Source of the DNA: Stromatinia cepivora
Taxonomy: Eukaryota > Ascomycota > Leotiomycetes > Helotiales > Sclerotiniaceae
Direction of reading: 5' to 3'
Length of the DNA stretch: 64,000 bases
Assembly: GCA_014898415.1 (NCBI GenBank)
Contig: RCTD01000001.1
Location: forward strand, 2,294,001-2,358,000
The position numbers and the translations under genes are program-made. Numbering within the stretch: the first letter of the stretch is position 1; every line of letters begins with the position of its first letter. Below the pieces are notes generated by a model. That model was not told the origin of the DNA, did no database searches, and worked only from the letters and a program-made list of their open reading frames with translations. This document shows positions 37,852 through 48,751 of this stretch, one piece after another.

Positions 37852-40800
37852 TATATGATTTTTTAGTTCGTAATTATGTTTTCGTATCATTCAAAGTAGC
37901 TCGGATAGTATTTTGCTTTAAAAAAGATATATCGTATTTTGCTAAAGGATTAATAATTATTTAAAAATAAATCAGAATAATTCAATTTATTAATATCGAT
38001 TATAATATAAATAATTTAGGAATATTAAAAAAAGAATAGGTTGAAATATAAATATAATGAATCAAAGATTAAAAAAAGCAATATTTAAATAAGGATTGAA
38101 TCTTTATCCTAGAAATAAGCGAATATATATTTAACGCTTTTCTACTTTCAAAAACTTTAATTTATTTCAAACTTTTTAAACCCTTATCATTAAATTCAAT
38201 CTTTATATTAATCTTTATATTAATAATTCAATATATTTTTCAAATATAAAACTTCTATTGAATTATCTAATAATCTTTATACTACTAAAGCTCGAAATCG
38301 ATTAAATAATCGAAATGAATTTGAGATTCAAATCGAAAAAGTTAAAGCGAATAATCAAGTAGTAATCATTTATCGATTGAATACTATTCGTCGATCAAAT
38401 GAGTAGATCCAAACGAATAAACTCGAATGAGCTAATATAAAAGAACGGATCAAAAATGAAATGATCTATAAACAATAAACTAGAATGAATTCATTCTTTC
38501 TCTATTAATATTAATTTTGATCTTATTAGAAAAATGACAAATATTTATATATCAATTATTATATAAAGATTAGGTTATAAAGATAAAGGAGATCAATTTG
38601 CGCAAATTTATAATAATAATAATAATTTTGAAGATTATGAAGAAGACGATGAGGTTTTTCAAAAACGAATATAGAAAAACAATAATGAATATAATAGAGA
38701 AAGGTTTATTGATTTTAAAAAAAATAAAAAAGAACAAAAACAAAAACTTTTTGTTTATAAAATTAAAGTATATTGATTCTTATGATTTTTATTTTTTTAT
38801 TATTAATTTACTATTTAGAAACACTGAAATCTTGAGTTTCGTTTTTAATAAAAAGCTTGGAAGTGGATAATGAAAAGCTTTTAGAGAAAGTATAATAAAT
38901 TAAATTTGAAAAGGATTGATTATTTAATCTCTTTAAAACTTTATATCGATTATAAGATTAAGTAAATTAATCTTTTTTTATATTAATCTTTTTATTAATC
39001 ATTAATTATTATATAATAAATATTATGAGATCATCCTACTTCATAAATTCTTTATCTTTTATGAATTGATATTATGGCGAAATCTTTATATGATTTTCAA
39101 TGCTGGGTGTGAAGAGGGGGATCCAGATTAGGTATAGTTATTAGGCTCTAATGAATGATATATAGAGAATTACAACCTTGAAAAATATGGATTTTATGAT
39201 CTATTAAAGAAAGACAAGGAATTATATGAAGGTATATTACTTCTGTTAATGTATTCTAAAGATTCTATTCCTCAAGATTATCAATATATCAATTTTATAT
39301 ATAAAGAATTTTGTTTAATAATTAATATAAAGCTACTCTTCAAATTTAATATATAAATAGTTTACTAATATCAATATCAATATCAATATTAATAATATCA
39401 ATTCTTATTATATCGATAAATAAAGCTACAGTAATATACACTTTTATTATTCTTTATTTAAAATAACTATTTCAAATTCAGGGTTAATTAGCAATCTTTG
39501 TAGTATTGATCTTCGAAATGATTTTTCTATTGAAAAGAATAATTCAATGGAAGATTTTACTTCGCTTCTTTTAATTATAAATTCTAATCAAGTTTATTTT
39601 CTTTTCAAATTGGATATCAAACAATCGTTTTTATAATGGTAATGATAATCATTATGATATAGATTGAAAGTTTCAAATAATATCAATCCTTATAAAATAA
39701 TTAATTGGGAAAGGGATAAAAAAGCGTGAATATAGGAGTCTTTTCAATAAAGAATTAGAATCTCAAATAGAGAATCTAATATAATTTATCGAATCTGCGA
39801 GAATATATTTATCTATTCTAATGCTCAAAACAAGAATACAGGAATTATATTTTTGATCAATTATTTAAAGTTTAAGATATATAAAAGGATTGTAGGTCCT
39901 ATATAAAGTTCTTTATTATTCGAAGTAAATTATTTTAATTAGTATAAAGATTAATATAAATATTAATTCATTTAATAATGTTTATCGAAAGCTTTAATAA
40001 AAGAAGAATTTAATGATTAAGTATTTTCTATTATTATTTCTTTAAAAGCTTTTTTTCGAGTTATAGAAGATCCCTAATGAAAAGCTTTATATTTAATACA
40101 GAATCTACTTTTTCTATTATCTTTAATAACAATACTTTGAAATTGTTTTAATGAATATATTCTTTTTTTTGAGTTTATTGCTTTAGTTTATCTCTTTAAT
40201 TATTCAAAATGTGCAATTACTTTAGATTATTGATCAAATCTAATAAGAAATTCATTTATAAGTATTAATTATTGCTTTATTAATCAAAATTGAAATATAG
40301 AATATATTCTTATTAATTTTGAATCTATTTATGAATCTTATATTGATCAATACCTTAGAGATATCCTTTTAAATGTTTTATAAAAATTCGATATTCTTGG
40401 AAGAGTTAATATAATAATTATAAATAATACTTCGAATAATATAATCCTATTTATAAAAATAAACGATATTCTCAAAACCTTGATATTTATCGATTTGATT
40501 TCTAATGATGAGATAATACAAGTTCTTTATTTATTATATTCTATTCAATTAACTTTAAAAGATTTACTTTCTATGATTTGTATTAACCCTATTAATAATA
40601 AACTTTAATATAATTGGGAAAAGCAATAAAAGAAAACTGATCTTACAATTACTGGATATAATATTCAATATACTTCAGCCAAAATATATATATTTATTTT
40701 ATATTAATCTTTATATTAATCATATAATAAATATAACGGGTTATTATTAAAATCAATACAAATTCAATTCATCACGAAAGGTTTAATTTTTTTCAATTAG

Positions 40801-41408
40801 AATCTGGAAAGAAGCTTTTATATTTAATTCAAGATATTACAATTCAATAGAATTCTATCTATTTAATATTTATTCGATTGTTGCATTTATAATACATATA
40901 TAATCGATATATCGCTATAATCTATAATATAATGATATTCAGTTTGGATTATAATGAATAGGTACAATATAAATATATTATGGATATTACCTCATTATTC
41001 CATTATTTTATTAATAATATTAATGGAATCAAGGACTTTACTATTATATATATATTTCGAATCTATAAAGAATTTTTTGAAAGATTTGAAGAATGTAATC
41101 GATGTTTACAAGCTTTAAACTATAATTGGATTCAATTATTTTAAATTAATATTTAAATTATAATCAAAAAGCTAACAAAATATTATGAACAAACCTTCGA
41201 AAAACAAAATAGTATTTTAATATTTGTTATAATATTAAACCCTATATTCAAACTATCTTTATTTCAAAAAAAATACTCTTAGATCAGATTTGATACAATT
41301 AATTGAAAAATAAAGTATAAACAATATTTCATTGATTTCTTCAATAAAAACTATAAAGTATTAATTATCTCGATAATAATAGTTATTCCTGATAATAATA
41401 ATAAATTT

Positions 41409-41574
41409 TGTTAACTTTTGGTGCAGGAAGTAGTAGTATTGTTGACTATGTAGGTTGAACTAAGGATCTATTATTCTAGTAGGAGTAGAATTGAGGTTAT
41501 TCCCAAATATGGTCTGTGCACCATTGTGATCACGTGACCTCAATTCTAATCCTATGATGGCCTCATTTCCAACA
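41409..41574 (-). repeat. Solo LTR of Copia-1 family
   Basis: 166 bp, from TGTTAACTTTTGG to CATTTCCAACA, flanked by the perfect 5-bp duplication AATTT (41404-41408 and 41575-41579). It is the least mutated of the three Copia-1 LTR copies and gives a good reference for scoring RIP in the other two. It interrupts the hAT transposase relic. Confidence 0.93.
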
Positions 41575-41751
41575 AATTTACTATATTTTTCGGTCCTTTA
41601 TTCTTTACAAAAACAAAAGATCGATAAATTGATTTGGAAATGAATTATTATTTTTTTATAGATATATATTGATTATACTAATCTTTATATTAATCGATTT
41701 CTATTTGCTAATAAGATCTTTTCAAGACTTTCTTATGAAATCTCTTTATTT

Positions 41752-41883
41752 TATTGGAAAAGAAATAAAGATCTATTCCCTAATCTTATATAAATAACAA
41801 AAGATATTCTTTGTATTTCTTTTGCTGGAATCTTTATTGAAAAAATGTTCAATTTTAGTAAAGATATATATAGTTCCCGATAA
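41752..41883 (+). pseudogene. hAT transposase C-terminal dimerisation domain relic
   Basis: The plus-strand frame reads YWKRNKDLFPNLI, a stop, ITKDILCISFAGIFIEKMFN, then FSKDIYSSR and a stop. This aligns by eye with the hATC pattern Y-W-K-x-N-x-x-x-F-P-x-L-A-x-x-A-x-D-x-L-x-x-P-A-x-G-A-x-V-E-R-x-F. The upstream part of the transposase should lie between about 39000 and 41750, but it is too degraded to delimit and is split by the solo LTR. Confidence 0.8.
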
Positions 41884-42559
41884 GAACATTTAAATTATAA
41901 TATTATTTGTAATTTAATATTATTTTTATATTATTTAAAATATAAAATGAATAAAAAAGATTTAATTATTGAAGAACTCAATTATACTATTATAATGAAT
42001 GAGCTTTTTGATCAAGAGATTCAAAAGGAATGGGAAAGTCGAAAAAAAGCTATAGAAAAGCATATAGATTTATAATATCTTCTTGATATAGAACCTGATC
42101 TATCAAAACAATCTAATAGAACCTAATAAAATAAAAATCGGAATAAAAGAAAGCAATCTTTAATTCCAACTAATTCATTATTACCAATACTATTTTATCA
42201 TCGATCTCAATTATCATCTCAATTATCATTTCATTATTATAATTTTGAATCATACTCACAATCTACTATTACATCATAATTAAAAGAAACATCGATTATC
42301 TACAAAACCCCTTCTCCCCCTCAAATTAATAATAATATAGAAATTATAGAAAATAAAAAGTATCAATTATTATCCCTTATTTGATTATACAAAAGAATAC
42401 AACAAAGCCAATATAAAAACTTTAGAAATAGTTAAAAAAAAAGAATAGAGAATAATCAAAATTTATCAAAATAAATATAAATATTATATATAAATAATTG
42501 ATATATTATATAAATATTATAATTTTATATTAATCTTTATATTAATCATAAAATATTAT

Positions 42560-42815
42560 AAAAGAGTTACAAATAATCTGTAAATAATCTGTAGATATAT
42601 AAATTATCTATAGATAATCTATAAATAACCTATATATCTGCAGATTATCCATTTACCTATAAATAGATAGATTATCTACAGATAATCCGCAGATTATTCA
42701 TACAGAACAGATAATTTTGAAATCTTAACGGATAATCCACAGAGCGGGTAAGATCTCTAATGGGTAACCCACGGAGCGGATTATCCGCGGATTACCCATG
42801 GGTATAGATAATTTT
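42560..42815. repeat. hAT-1 right subterminal palindromic repeats
   Basis: Dense GATTATC/GATAATC units in both orientations, with less mutated variants near the end (GGATTATCCGCGGATTACCC). They mirror the units at the left end of the element. Confidence 0.75.
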
Positions 42816-42834
42816 TGCGCAGCCTACCAGCCGA

Positions 42835-43240
42835 TGAGTGATTCCTAAGGAATCAGAGCGGTTAGAGTTCTTTCTCTTATGAAGTTATGATATAATACTA
42901 GCCCATGAAAAGTAGTAGTTCTTAAAAGAAGCCTTAAAGAGAATAAGAACCCTTTAAGATAGTTTTTTCTTTTTGCCTAAAATATCTATATATAAATACT
43001 ATACAATACATCTCTAATCATTTTTGAATATGAAACTCATTTGGAAGATTGAATGTATTAGTAGATCATGTAATCCCTTAGCTGTTAGTATTTTGATCAT
43101 TCAAATTAACCACAATAGACTATTACCTCCTCTAGTACTTTTAGCTTGTAGTCTATTAATCAACTTTCTAATTCGTGTCAAAGTAAAAAATATTTGTTGA
43201 AAACGTGTTAGCCAAATGAGAAGAATTCCAGAACAGCTTT
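42835..43240. other. Spacer between hAT-1 and the MITE
   Basis: About 400 bp of mixed composition without a supported gene or repeat. Confidence 0.5.
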
Positions 43241-43925
43241 CAGGGCTCTTTCGGCTGTTACAATCTGTTGAATAATCCGTCCTTTTCTGTGAAATAATCC
43301 GTTCTTTTTGTGAAATTTGTTCGGTAGTAAAAGAACGGAATCCATCGAAAAATCCATATTTTGAAGGAATTCTAGTGGGTAGGGGGGGGGGGGGTACGGG
43401 GAATTAGAGCTTGGAGTTATATGATTTATCAAAAAATCTGTTATTTAATGAATTTATATAGATACAGATGCAAAACGATGAATACGAAAAAAATACCCTG
43501 ACTTTTTTTTCCAAAAAAAATCTGGTATTTTTATAGGTTATTATAGATTTGAAAGTCTAAAATTTCAATGAATATATTCTGAAATTTTAATAAGTATATT
43601 CTAAAGTTATAGAATACAAAAGAATAAAACTCAAAAATAAGATTTAATTTTAATTTGAAATTATTCTTTCGTTTAAATCTGATTATTCAGCTTATAACAA
43701 CAAAAGTAAATTTTTATTTTCTAATCTGTATATCATTCATTTACTCCATCTCCTCTTCAAATTCGATAAATTCGACAATTTTCATAACAAATCATACCAA
43801 AAAAAAAAAAAAAAAATTGGAATTCGAATCCATCAATATTTCGATGGATTTCTGAAACAACGGAATCCATTGTATCAAAATTATTCGACAGAAAACAACG
43901 GATTTTGGCAGCCGAAAGAGCCCTC
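43241..43925. mobile_element. Probable hAT-type MITE
   Basis: Inverted ends: AGGGCTCTTTCGGCTG at the left (43242) is repeated exactly in reverse complement at the right (ending 43924). Weaker similarity continues inward with AATCYGTTG-type sequence. No coding capacity is visible. The CAGGG-like start resembles hAT termini. The flanks CAGCTTTC and CAGATCTT are only partly alike, so the 8-bp target duplication is unproven. The interior contains a 13-base G run at 43382-43394 and a 16-base A run near 43800. Confidence 0.6.
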
Positions 43926-44613
43926 AGATCTTGACTATTTTCAAATTTGATGTTGCTTCCAATTTTAATGAAGGAGTCTATTCACTTGCTGCCAGTCGCA
44001 CATTCCTACCTAGGTATTCTATTCTAGGACTAGTACCCCCTCAAATCATCTATGTAGCTAGCCCTTTAGGCCCTTAATTCATAATCTTCATTTTAATTTG
44101 AAGTCATTTATGCTCATTCTTGTGCAGCTCCAATACGTGAAAACAGAGAGGTTTACAAGACAAGACAATCCGAGTAGATACAAAAAAAAAAGCTTTCTCT
44201 CTATTAGGATTCAATTGCTTTCCAGTTGTACTATAATCAAGCTAGAAACTCATTTCGGGTAATAAGAGTCTCTTTGTTACAATTGTAAAATGCTAACAAA
44301 GACTAAATAAGGCACAATAGCATTGTTATCAAAGCTAGCAGTCGGACTTTATGGTGCATGACAAAGGCTGATGTACAATAACATTGTTCCAATCTCAGGA
44401 ATTATACTGAAACAATTCATTGACATCTACTATATAATTTTTCCAATATACCACTCAACAACTTTCTCAATCAGTCACATTTCACACATCATCATCACTA
44501 CTACCCAGTAACAACTTCACCAAAATCAGCTCTACTCCATTTTTTGGCACCCAGGAAACATTCAAAGCAACATTTCGAAACCCTCAAGTCTCGCAACTCC
44601 AGTCTTCTACATC
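43926..44613. other. Upstream region of the decayed Gln/Pro-rich gene
   Basis: No independent gene was seen. From 44450 to 44613 the sequence is CA/CT-rich (TCACATTTCACACATCATC), like a fungal promoter and 5' leader, leading to the ATG at 44614. Confidence 0.5.
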
Positions 44614-46349
44614 ATGCCTTCTAACAACACATAAGTCAATCTCACGATTGTCGAGGTCCGCCCTGGTGAGGACAGAATTACTCCAAATCTCCCTTTGCCA
44701 CAATCTCCATCGACTCCTCAGTATGGAAAAATTAGGGGGTGGAAATGGCATTGCTACCGGTACTTTAGAAATTCCCACATCAACGTCTCTTTTTACTTCC
44801 TTTCATTTCTCCACTTATGATCGCCTCACCTTCCGTTTAAATTTTTCTCCGATATCCTATTCAATTGAAGTAGTCTGATTCTTGGTAAGTCTTCTACATT
44901 TTTATTCAATTGAACAGGATACATGATCTTCCGAATTGTGGTTTTAATAATTGCACAATACCGACCGCAACTTAGGATTTAGGGTGAACGTCCTTTCTCA
45001 TTTGTAGAAACCATGGAACCAATAACACAATCATGGTTGGTTCCAAAATATATGAAGAGCCGATGTAGTTTACCAAGAATTGCGCAGTACAAATAGTGGG
45101 AAAAAACGACCTCGAAACAACAACACAGATACTCTCGACATTGAAAGTGGTCCCCAAAAAGCTTCTCAAAGTTTACATGAGAACATGCGAAAGAGCGCAC
45201 GGCATGTCAAAATCGAGAACTCGACGCTAGTAAAGGAAAAACTCCCGCAGGACACGCATTTGGCGGTAGCAACATACCGCACAAATGTGCTCAGTCAAGG
45301 CCAAACTTTCGCATCTTCCACGATGCATCCTGGATCTCAGTATCCGACACAAACTAAACAACTCTCATCGTATCCTCAGCGAGTGGCACAAGCTGATATA
45401 CCTCCTATAATAAATAATGAAATGCCTCAGTTCCCAGTACAAGCCATTCAATCCTCATTATGTCCCCAAAGATCAGTACAATATACTTTCTCTTCTCTGC
45501 AGAACACTGGAATGCCTCAGTATCTAGCGCAAGCCACTCAATTCTCGTTATATTGCCAATGTCAGACAGAAGCTACCCAATCCTCAACACACCTTCAGCA
45601 TCAAGCCCAAGACGGTGCATATTCTACGATGATTCCCAGGAACTTTCAGCAACCAACATAGACTGGTCAATCCTCATCAGGCTTTGACATAGGAGTGGAG
45701 CGTGCGATGTCAGCGAGGATGAGCTATTTTTCTGCCTATTCAAGTTTCCCCAACGGCAATGTCTCTGCACTAAATGGAGCTATGAATAATTATGCACCCC
45801 AATTCATATATGATAATCCCCCTCAAACCAGTTTAAAACGCAATGGCCATTGCGCATAGTAGCATACCATTTGCACAGAACTGACAAGACATGTACAGTT
45901 TTCATGGTGGATATGATCAGCTCAATCCATCAAGCCTGCCGGTCGAGCAATATCATAACTCTTCAAATAATTTCTTGGGTGCATTCAACCTACCTTGCAA
46001 CCCATTTATTCCAAGGAATCCACATCAGAACCATTGGAACGCGTCATCAAATATACACGAACACCTTGGCTCATCCCATCTATCAGCTCACATGTATTCA
46101 GCTCGACCGACTATTTTCTCGGATATTCCCCCGCAATACTATATTTATAATCCGTCAATGCACACATATATAAATCAGCCAAGATTTTACTCACATGTAC
46201 ACAATGGAGTACACAATGGATCCAATCCTTCAAACTTTTCCATGGAGGTCCGGAGAGACTCAAACGGGCCAGGCATATCTATCCAACGGAATCAACAACA
46301 GGGTCAGCCGCAACAGCAAGGAATGGGAAATTTTTGGCAGGAAAATTAA
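44614..46349 (+). pseudogene. Decayed Gln/Pro/Ser-rich protein gene
   Basis: After a promoter-like stretch the ATG at 44614 reads MPSNNT and then TAA at 44632. Beyond that the same frame continues VNLTIVEVRPGEDRITP and so on to about 44817. A long open segment at 45080-45661 is rich in Q, S and P, with imperfect repeats of the QATQFSLY/QAIQSSLCPQ type. It ends in TAG, but the frame continues sensibly (TGQSSSGFDIGVERAMS) to another TAG near 45868. A frame change then leads into 45891-46349 (MYSFHGGYDQLN to QQQGQPQQQGMGNFW). Several stops can be explained as CAA/CAG/CGA changed to TAA/TAG/TGA. An intron-based rescue is possible, for example the GTAAGT at 44885, but it does not remove all breaks. 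No known domain. Confidence 0.5.
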
Positions 46350-46868
46350 CACCGAAGCAATAAAAAATAAATTTTTGTGGTTTTGTAAGGCACTCTCATT
46401 ACTTGAGTGCGTAATCTGCAGGGCTTGAATGAAAAAAAAACAATGAAGAATATTGAAGATGAAAACTCTTTGCTTTTTTTTTTCCAAAAAGAAAAGAGAG
46501 ATACTGTGTAGATTTATAATTTCTGGAAGATGGGGGAATATAGTGTGTTTAAACCAAACATAGCCAAAAATAAGGTCATTTCATCAAATTCCTGCAAGTA
46601 TCAGCCATTAACGTGAATCATTGTAACTTAGTTAAAATACAGGAGACTTCAGCCGCACGGTTATAGGTCTATGGCCACTTTTGATGATTTCGTATCCTAC
46701 CACCATGTGGGGCTGATATTGATATTATGTACATGCAAGACCTCTCTTGAACACAGGATCCTGTCACGCTTCTTGGGCATGTTTTTGTTCAATCTATAAG
46801 CTCACAGATTTACACAGCCAAAATTTACAATTGACAGAAATCTTATCAGATAAGCATCAGGTCGTCCG
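46350..46868. other. Intergenic stretch before the coiled-coil array
   Basis: About 520 bp. It contains A/T runs near 46430-46495 and no supported gene. Confidence 0.5.
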
Positions 46869-47696
46869 ATGGCACAAAGCAAGATAAACTCAACATATTG
46901 GAGAGAGAGGTGTCAGCATCTGGAGGCACGTATAGTTGAACAAGACCAAGAAATCAGAGAGAAGACACAACAACTGGAGGATGCAGATAACCATGCCAGA
47001 TTTGTCGAAACAGAGCGAAAGGCTCTGAAGCAGGAATTGAAGGATATAAGGTTGAAAATGGAAACGGAACAGAAAAAGACGAACACACTGGCTCGTATTG
47101 GTGCTGATGTACGCATTCGATATCTTGAGCAAGCTAAATCCCAGGTTATGGGTCTCAATACAGCCAACCTAAAGGCCAAATTCATACAGAGAGGAAATGA
47201 TGCGGCACATCGGGCATATGGTGCTGTAGATGGTGCTCTTCTCACAGGAAACTTTCTCGAAGACGAGGAAAAGGCGCACCTCAAAGGGGTTTTTCCCCTT
47301 ATTTACGATGGTTTATCTCCTCAGAACTATGGCAATATGCCCTCAAAAATGCTTCAGGCTATCGATTACCGGGGTAGTGTCGTTTCCCTTTATGCTCAAA
47401 ATAATGGGTCGATGATCAAGGACAAACAAGCTGCCAGTGATAGTATGAAGTTCATTAAAGATAAGCGCTTAGAGCTAGGAGATGATTTATTCGAGAAAGA
47501 TGAGGGTGTGACACACCATTTAAAGAGGCTTAGAGAGTTCGCAGATCTGATTATCACCAAAGCTCGGCGATATGATGCCAGTTCTGCGACACCTTCAACT
47601 AGTTATGGACCTCCTCAGGCTCCAACCCCCCTTAACAAGCCCGCAGTTACTCCTAAATCTCATCGTGGAAGACGGCCCCCAAGAAGAAAGAAGTGA
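46869..47696 (+). CDS. Coiled-coil array protein 1, 275 aa
   Basis: A single open frame from the ATG at 46869. Residues from about 10 to 95 are charged and heptad-like (EARIVEQDQEIREKTQQLED), a predicted coiled coil. The C-terminal domain carries the array's landmarks in order: RGNDAAHRAYG around residue 109, PLIYDG around 145 and AIDYRGSV around 166. These correspond to the G-N, IYGV and NLRGSM landmarks of the paralogues, though this is the most divergent member. The tail is Pro/Lys/Arg-rich (SHRGRRPPRRKK), possibly nucleic-acid binding or a nuclear signal; that is inference. I recognise no named family. It is the first member of a same-strand series and shows no sign of RIP. Confidence 0.7.
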   Translation: MAQSKINSTYWRERCQHLEARIVEQDQEIREKTQQLEDADNHARFVETERKALKQELKDIRLKMETEQKKTNTLARIGADVRIRYLEQAKSQVMGLNTANLKAKFIQRGNDAAHRAYGAVDGALLTGNFLEDEEKAHLKGVFPLIYDGLSPQNYGNMPSKMLQAIDYRGSVVSLYAQNNGSMIKDKQAASDSMKFIKDKRLELGDDLFEKDEGVTHHLKRLREFADLIITKARRYDASSATPSTSYGPPQAPTPLNKPAVTPKSHRGRRPPRRKK

Positions 47697-48751
47697 TGTA
47701 AGTTTCGCATCTTTCCTGCTCAACCTTTCTATGAAGTTTACTGACGAGTTGATTCTAGAGAGTTTTAAAGGGGTCAATACATCTGTCTTAGCACTTCCTC
47801 GATCATTGATTGCTCTCGCCGCTACCCCAAGTCCTTCAATATAGCCGGTGTTTCTTGATATTGCGATTATACTCAGTATTAATTGGAACCCAGAGTTTGC
47901 CAAGCATTTACCAAGAACATCTGCGGGTTCGATTGCGGAATATAAGTAGGAGGAATGATACCATTTCGGTACAGGCCTCTTTTCTTACATTTGTAAATGG
48001 AGATCAAATGACTGTTCATTGTATGTATTTGTTCCAGCATCTCAATTATTGTGATCCGAGGTGGGGAGTGAGGAAAGAAAGGGGCCTCGCTAATCACTGG
48101 TGTGGAAGTGAATTCGCAATTACTCATATGTAATAGATGACTAACTAATTTTGTGTTTAGTTTAGATATTTTCACTTATTCAGTTGAATTGACTGTTCTA
48201 TGGGTTTAGCGGAAGGCTACTGAGGGCATCGCAAGTTGGGTGCAATGATAGATGGAAATATCGATTGTGAATAGAACAAGGATTATCCATTTGTGTCTTG
48301 ATTTAATGACCACACAACACCTTCTTGTTCTATGGGTTTTATCTTGCAAGGAGAACTTAAAGATTTCCAATTTATGGAAGTACATTTCTAAATTAAACTT
48401 GGTTGGGTAGAAATCTAGTCAAAAAGCATCCTTTCAAGTTGAAAATTAGTTTCGAGACTATTAATAATTGAATTCAAGGTAGCGAATACAAAATGAAGTA
48501 TATGTCCAGATACTTGGTTGATGAAATAGGCTAGGAGTAATGATTTGCGTGAATTCTGGGATTTTACTGAAGAGTAGTTGAGGCAGCCTGGAGCTCGGAC
48601 CTGATGTCTCTGACAAACAAATACAACTCCCCCACAACCTCAATCCTTCTCTTTGATCCGTTCCTGGCATTCCCAAAGTACACACATACAAACTATAATA
48701 GTCTTGACCCATTAACAGAATTTCATATTCGATTTCCTCAATTCCGGTATC
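47697..48751. other. Intergenic stretch between array members 1 and 2
   Basis: About 1 kb. Short open frames here (for example 47810-48133) lack coding character and match nothing. No repeat was recognised. Confidence 0.5.

Larger units (their letters stand above)
34878..42826 (+). mobile_element. hAT-1: degraded hAT DNA transposon with three later insertions
   Basis: The ends are imperfect terminal inverted repeats: left TAGGCTGTGCAA at 34878, right TTGCGCAGCCTA ending at 42826 (11 of 12 matching). Perfect 8-bp target duplications CCAGCCGA lie at 34870-34877 and 42827-42834, which is diagnostic for hAT. Both subterminal regions (about 34905-35020, 35313-35410 and 42560-42815) are packed with GATTATC/GATAATC palindromic units, likely transposase-binding repeats. 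A hAT C-terminal dimerisation domain survives on the plus strand at 41752-41883. Insertions inside are a solo gypsy LTR, a Fot1-like element and a solo Copia-1 LTR. Subtracting them and their duplications leaves about 5.6 kb, somewhat long for a hAT, so another unrecognised insertion is possible. Confidence 0.9.

Noticed and set aside
38598..38870. Lys/Ile-rich open frame of 90 codons inside hAT-1
   Set aside because: Composition is that expected of AT-rich DNA (runs of K, I, N, F). It could not be connected to a hAT transposase motif.
39360..39440. ATATCAATATCAATATCAATA run considered as a CRISPR-like or satellite array
   Set aside because: Short AT-rich slippage of a 6-bp unit, with no spacer structure. 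It lies in a eukaryotic transposon relic.
46890..47284. Minus-strand open frames overlapping array protein 1
   Set aside because: Shadows of the plus-strand coiled-coil coding sequence. The sense frame has coherent heptads and family motifs.
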